Source: Flavivirga jejuensis (GTDB lineage: Bacteria; Bacteroidota; Bacteroidia; Flavobacteriales; Flavobacteriaceae). From it: DNA of 64,000 nt. Positions 63,073 through 64,000 of this stretch are shown here, piece after piece. How positions within the stretch are numbered: the stretch's first letter is position 1; each line of letters begins with the position of its first letter. The translations under genes and the position numbers were made by a program. The notes beneath the pieces are model-generated. The model was not told where the DNA came from and searched no databases. It saw only the letters and a list, made by a program, of their open reading frames with translations. Location: positions 1 to 64,000 of the forward strand of contig NZ_JAUOEL010000009.1 of assembly GCF_030540765.1 (NCBI RefSeq), in the 5' to 3' direction.

Positions 63073-64000
63073 ATGAATCTTTTTAAAAACGTTATCAAAA
63101 TTCCATTAATCACTCTTTTAATCGCTTTAGTTTCATGTAAAGCTCAATATCCAGATCTTGAAGATGGACTATATGCTGAAATTATTACCACTGAAGGTAT
63201 TATGGTTGCGAAATTAGAACATACAAAAGCCCCCGTAACTGTTGCTAATTTTGTCTCATTAGCAGAAGGTACCAATACTATGGTAGACAGTGCTTATTTA
63301 GGAAAGAAATTTTATAATGGACTTATCTTCCACCGCGTTATTAATGAATTCATGATTCAAGGAGGCGACCCTACTGGCTCTGGTGGAGGAAATCCTGGTT
63401 ATAAATTCATGGATGAGTTTCATCCAGATTTAAAACATGATAAACCTGGAATTTTATCTATGGCTAACTCCGGACGTAACACTAACGGAAGCCAATTCTT
63501 CATTACAGAAGTCCCAAAACCTTTCTTAGATAATGGCTATAATGTTTTTGGTGAATTAGTTATTGGTATAAATGTACAAGACAGTATTTCTAATGTAAAA
63601 ACAGCATCTGGAGATAGGCCTGTAGAAGACGTTGTTATTACAGAATTAAACATTATTAGAAAAGGTAAAGAAGCCAAATCTTTTGATGCTCCAAACACAT
63701 TTAATAATCATTTTGCTGAAGCAGAACGTAAAGAAAAAGAAAAGTTAGCTAAAGCAGAAGCCATTATAAAAGCTTCAAAAGAAAAATTTAACGAACAACA
63801 AGCTAAAGCTATTACGTTACCTTCTGGTTTACAATATTATGTTACAGAAAAAGGTACTGGGGAAAAACTACCAGAAGATGCTACAGTACTTACGCATTTC
63901 GCAGTATATTTTGAAAACGGAAAATTGCTTCAAACCAGTAAATTAGAAACTGCTGAAGCTCTTGATGCTGTAAATGAAAAACTTAAAGCGGCAGGCAAAT
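63073..64000 (+). CDS. lipoprotein cyclophilin-FKBP fusion peptidyl-prolyl isomerase (3' end outside window)
   Basis: 309 codons visible from ATG 63073, open at the right edge. Lipoprotein signal ([11 protein letters not shown], near Cys20), cyclophilin domain (~35-200: [53 protein letters not shown]), a charged helix ([18 protein letters not shown]), then the start of an FKBP-type domain ([20 protein letters not shown]). A two-domain envelope foldase next to gldI. Confidence 0.9.
   Translation, partial: MNLFKNVIKIPLITLLIALVSCKAQYPDLEDGLYAEIITTEGIMVAKLEHTKAPVTVANFVSLAEGTNTMVDSAYLGKKFYNGLIFHRVINEFMIQGGDPTGSGGGNPGYKFMDEFHPDLKHDKPGILSMANSGRNTNGSQFFITEVPKPFLDNGYNVFGELVIGINVQDSISNVKTASGDRPVEDVVITELNIIRKGKEAKSFDAPNTFNNHFAEAERKEKEKLAKAEAIIKASKEKFNEQQAKAITLPSGLQYYVTEKGTGEKLPEDATVLTHFAVYFENGKLLQTSKLETAEALDAVNEKLKAAGK

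Overview
The window comes from a low-GC chromosome of the Bacteroidota, most likely family Flavobacteriaceae. Evidence: type IX secretion (T9SS) C-terminal sorting domains, SusC-type TonB receptor architecture, a GldI-type gliding PPIase, DUF5683/DUF5684/DUF6122 families, TAnnTTTG promoter elements and a typical flavobacterial gene order (udk-divIC-mutA-mutB, parA-parB-DUF5683-dapB-lepB, mutL-ribH, recF). Genus cannot be fixed from sequence reading alone.

Layout. (1) 1-11.4 kb: the 3' end of a trans-AT polyketide synthase cluster: KR end of one subunit; a cMT-ACP-KS-ACP-TE subunit whose KS lacks the HGTGT histidine (non-elongating type); a free-standing AT-AT-ER protein; an Sfp-type phosphopantetheinyl transferase; and a PksB-like metallo-beta-lactamase-fold gene broken by a one-base frameshift. 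(2) 11.4-14.05 kb: a specialised NusG paralogue, a group II intron maturase remnant, a frameshifted tyrosine integrase, and a 14-bp copy of the 3' end of tRNA-Pro (14041-14054). (3) 14.05-34.5 kb: an accessory island ending at the intact tRNA-Pro(TGG) gene (34519-34593), with a second, decayed integrase beside the tRNA. Cargo: a DUF4143 ATPase, three cassettes of a small T9SS protein followed by a C-type-lectin-fold surface protein, a surface lipoprotein/DUF5723 pair, a BfmA/BtgA mobilisation gene, and IS and LRR-protein debris. (4) 34.7-64 kb: ordinary chromosome: a TonB receptor/PQQ dehydrogenase/cytochrome c operon, methylmalonyl-CoA mutase, partition genes, dapB, lepB, rhomboids, mutL, ribH, recF, duplicated cold-shock genes, ndk, nrnA and PPIases.

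Most notable is a diversity-generating retroelement (DGR) in the island. An Asn-codon-rich template repeat (TR, 29931-30115) matches the 3' ends of two nearly identical FISUMP/C-type-lectin genes (VR1 26249-26430; VR2 29060-29244). By hand alignment VR2 differs from TR at 21 positions, every one a template adenine. A MutS-like accessory ORF precedes and runs in frame through the TR. Each VR is followed by the same 36-bp hairpin, in opposite orientation in the two copies. No reverse transcriptase is visible near the TR or elsewhere in the window, so the DGR is either driven in trans or orphaned. Integrase placement and the att-like repeat suggest two elements integrated in tandem at one tRNA-Pro, the outer one perhaps carrying the polyketide cluster.
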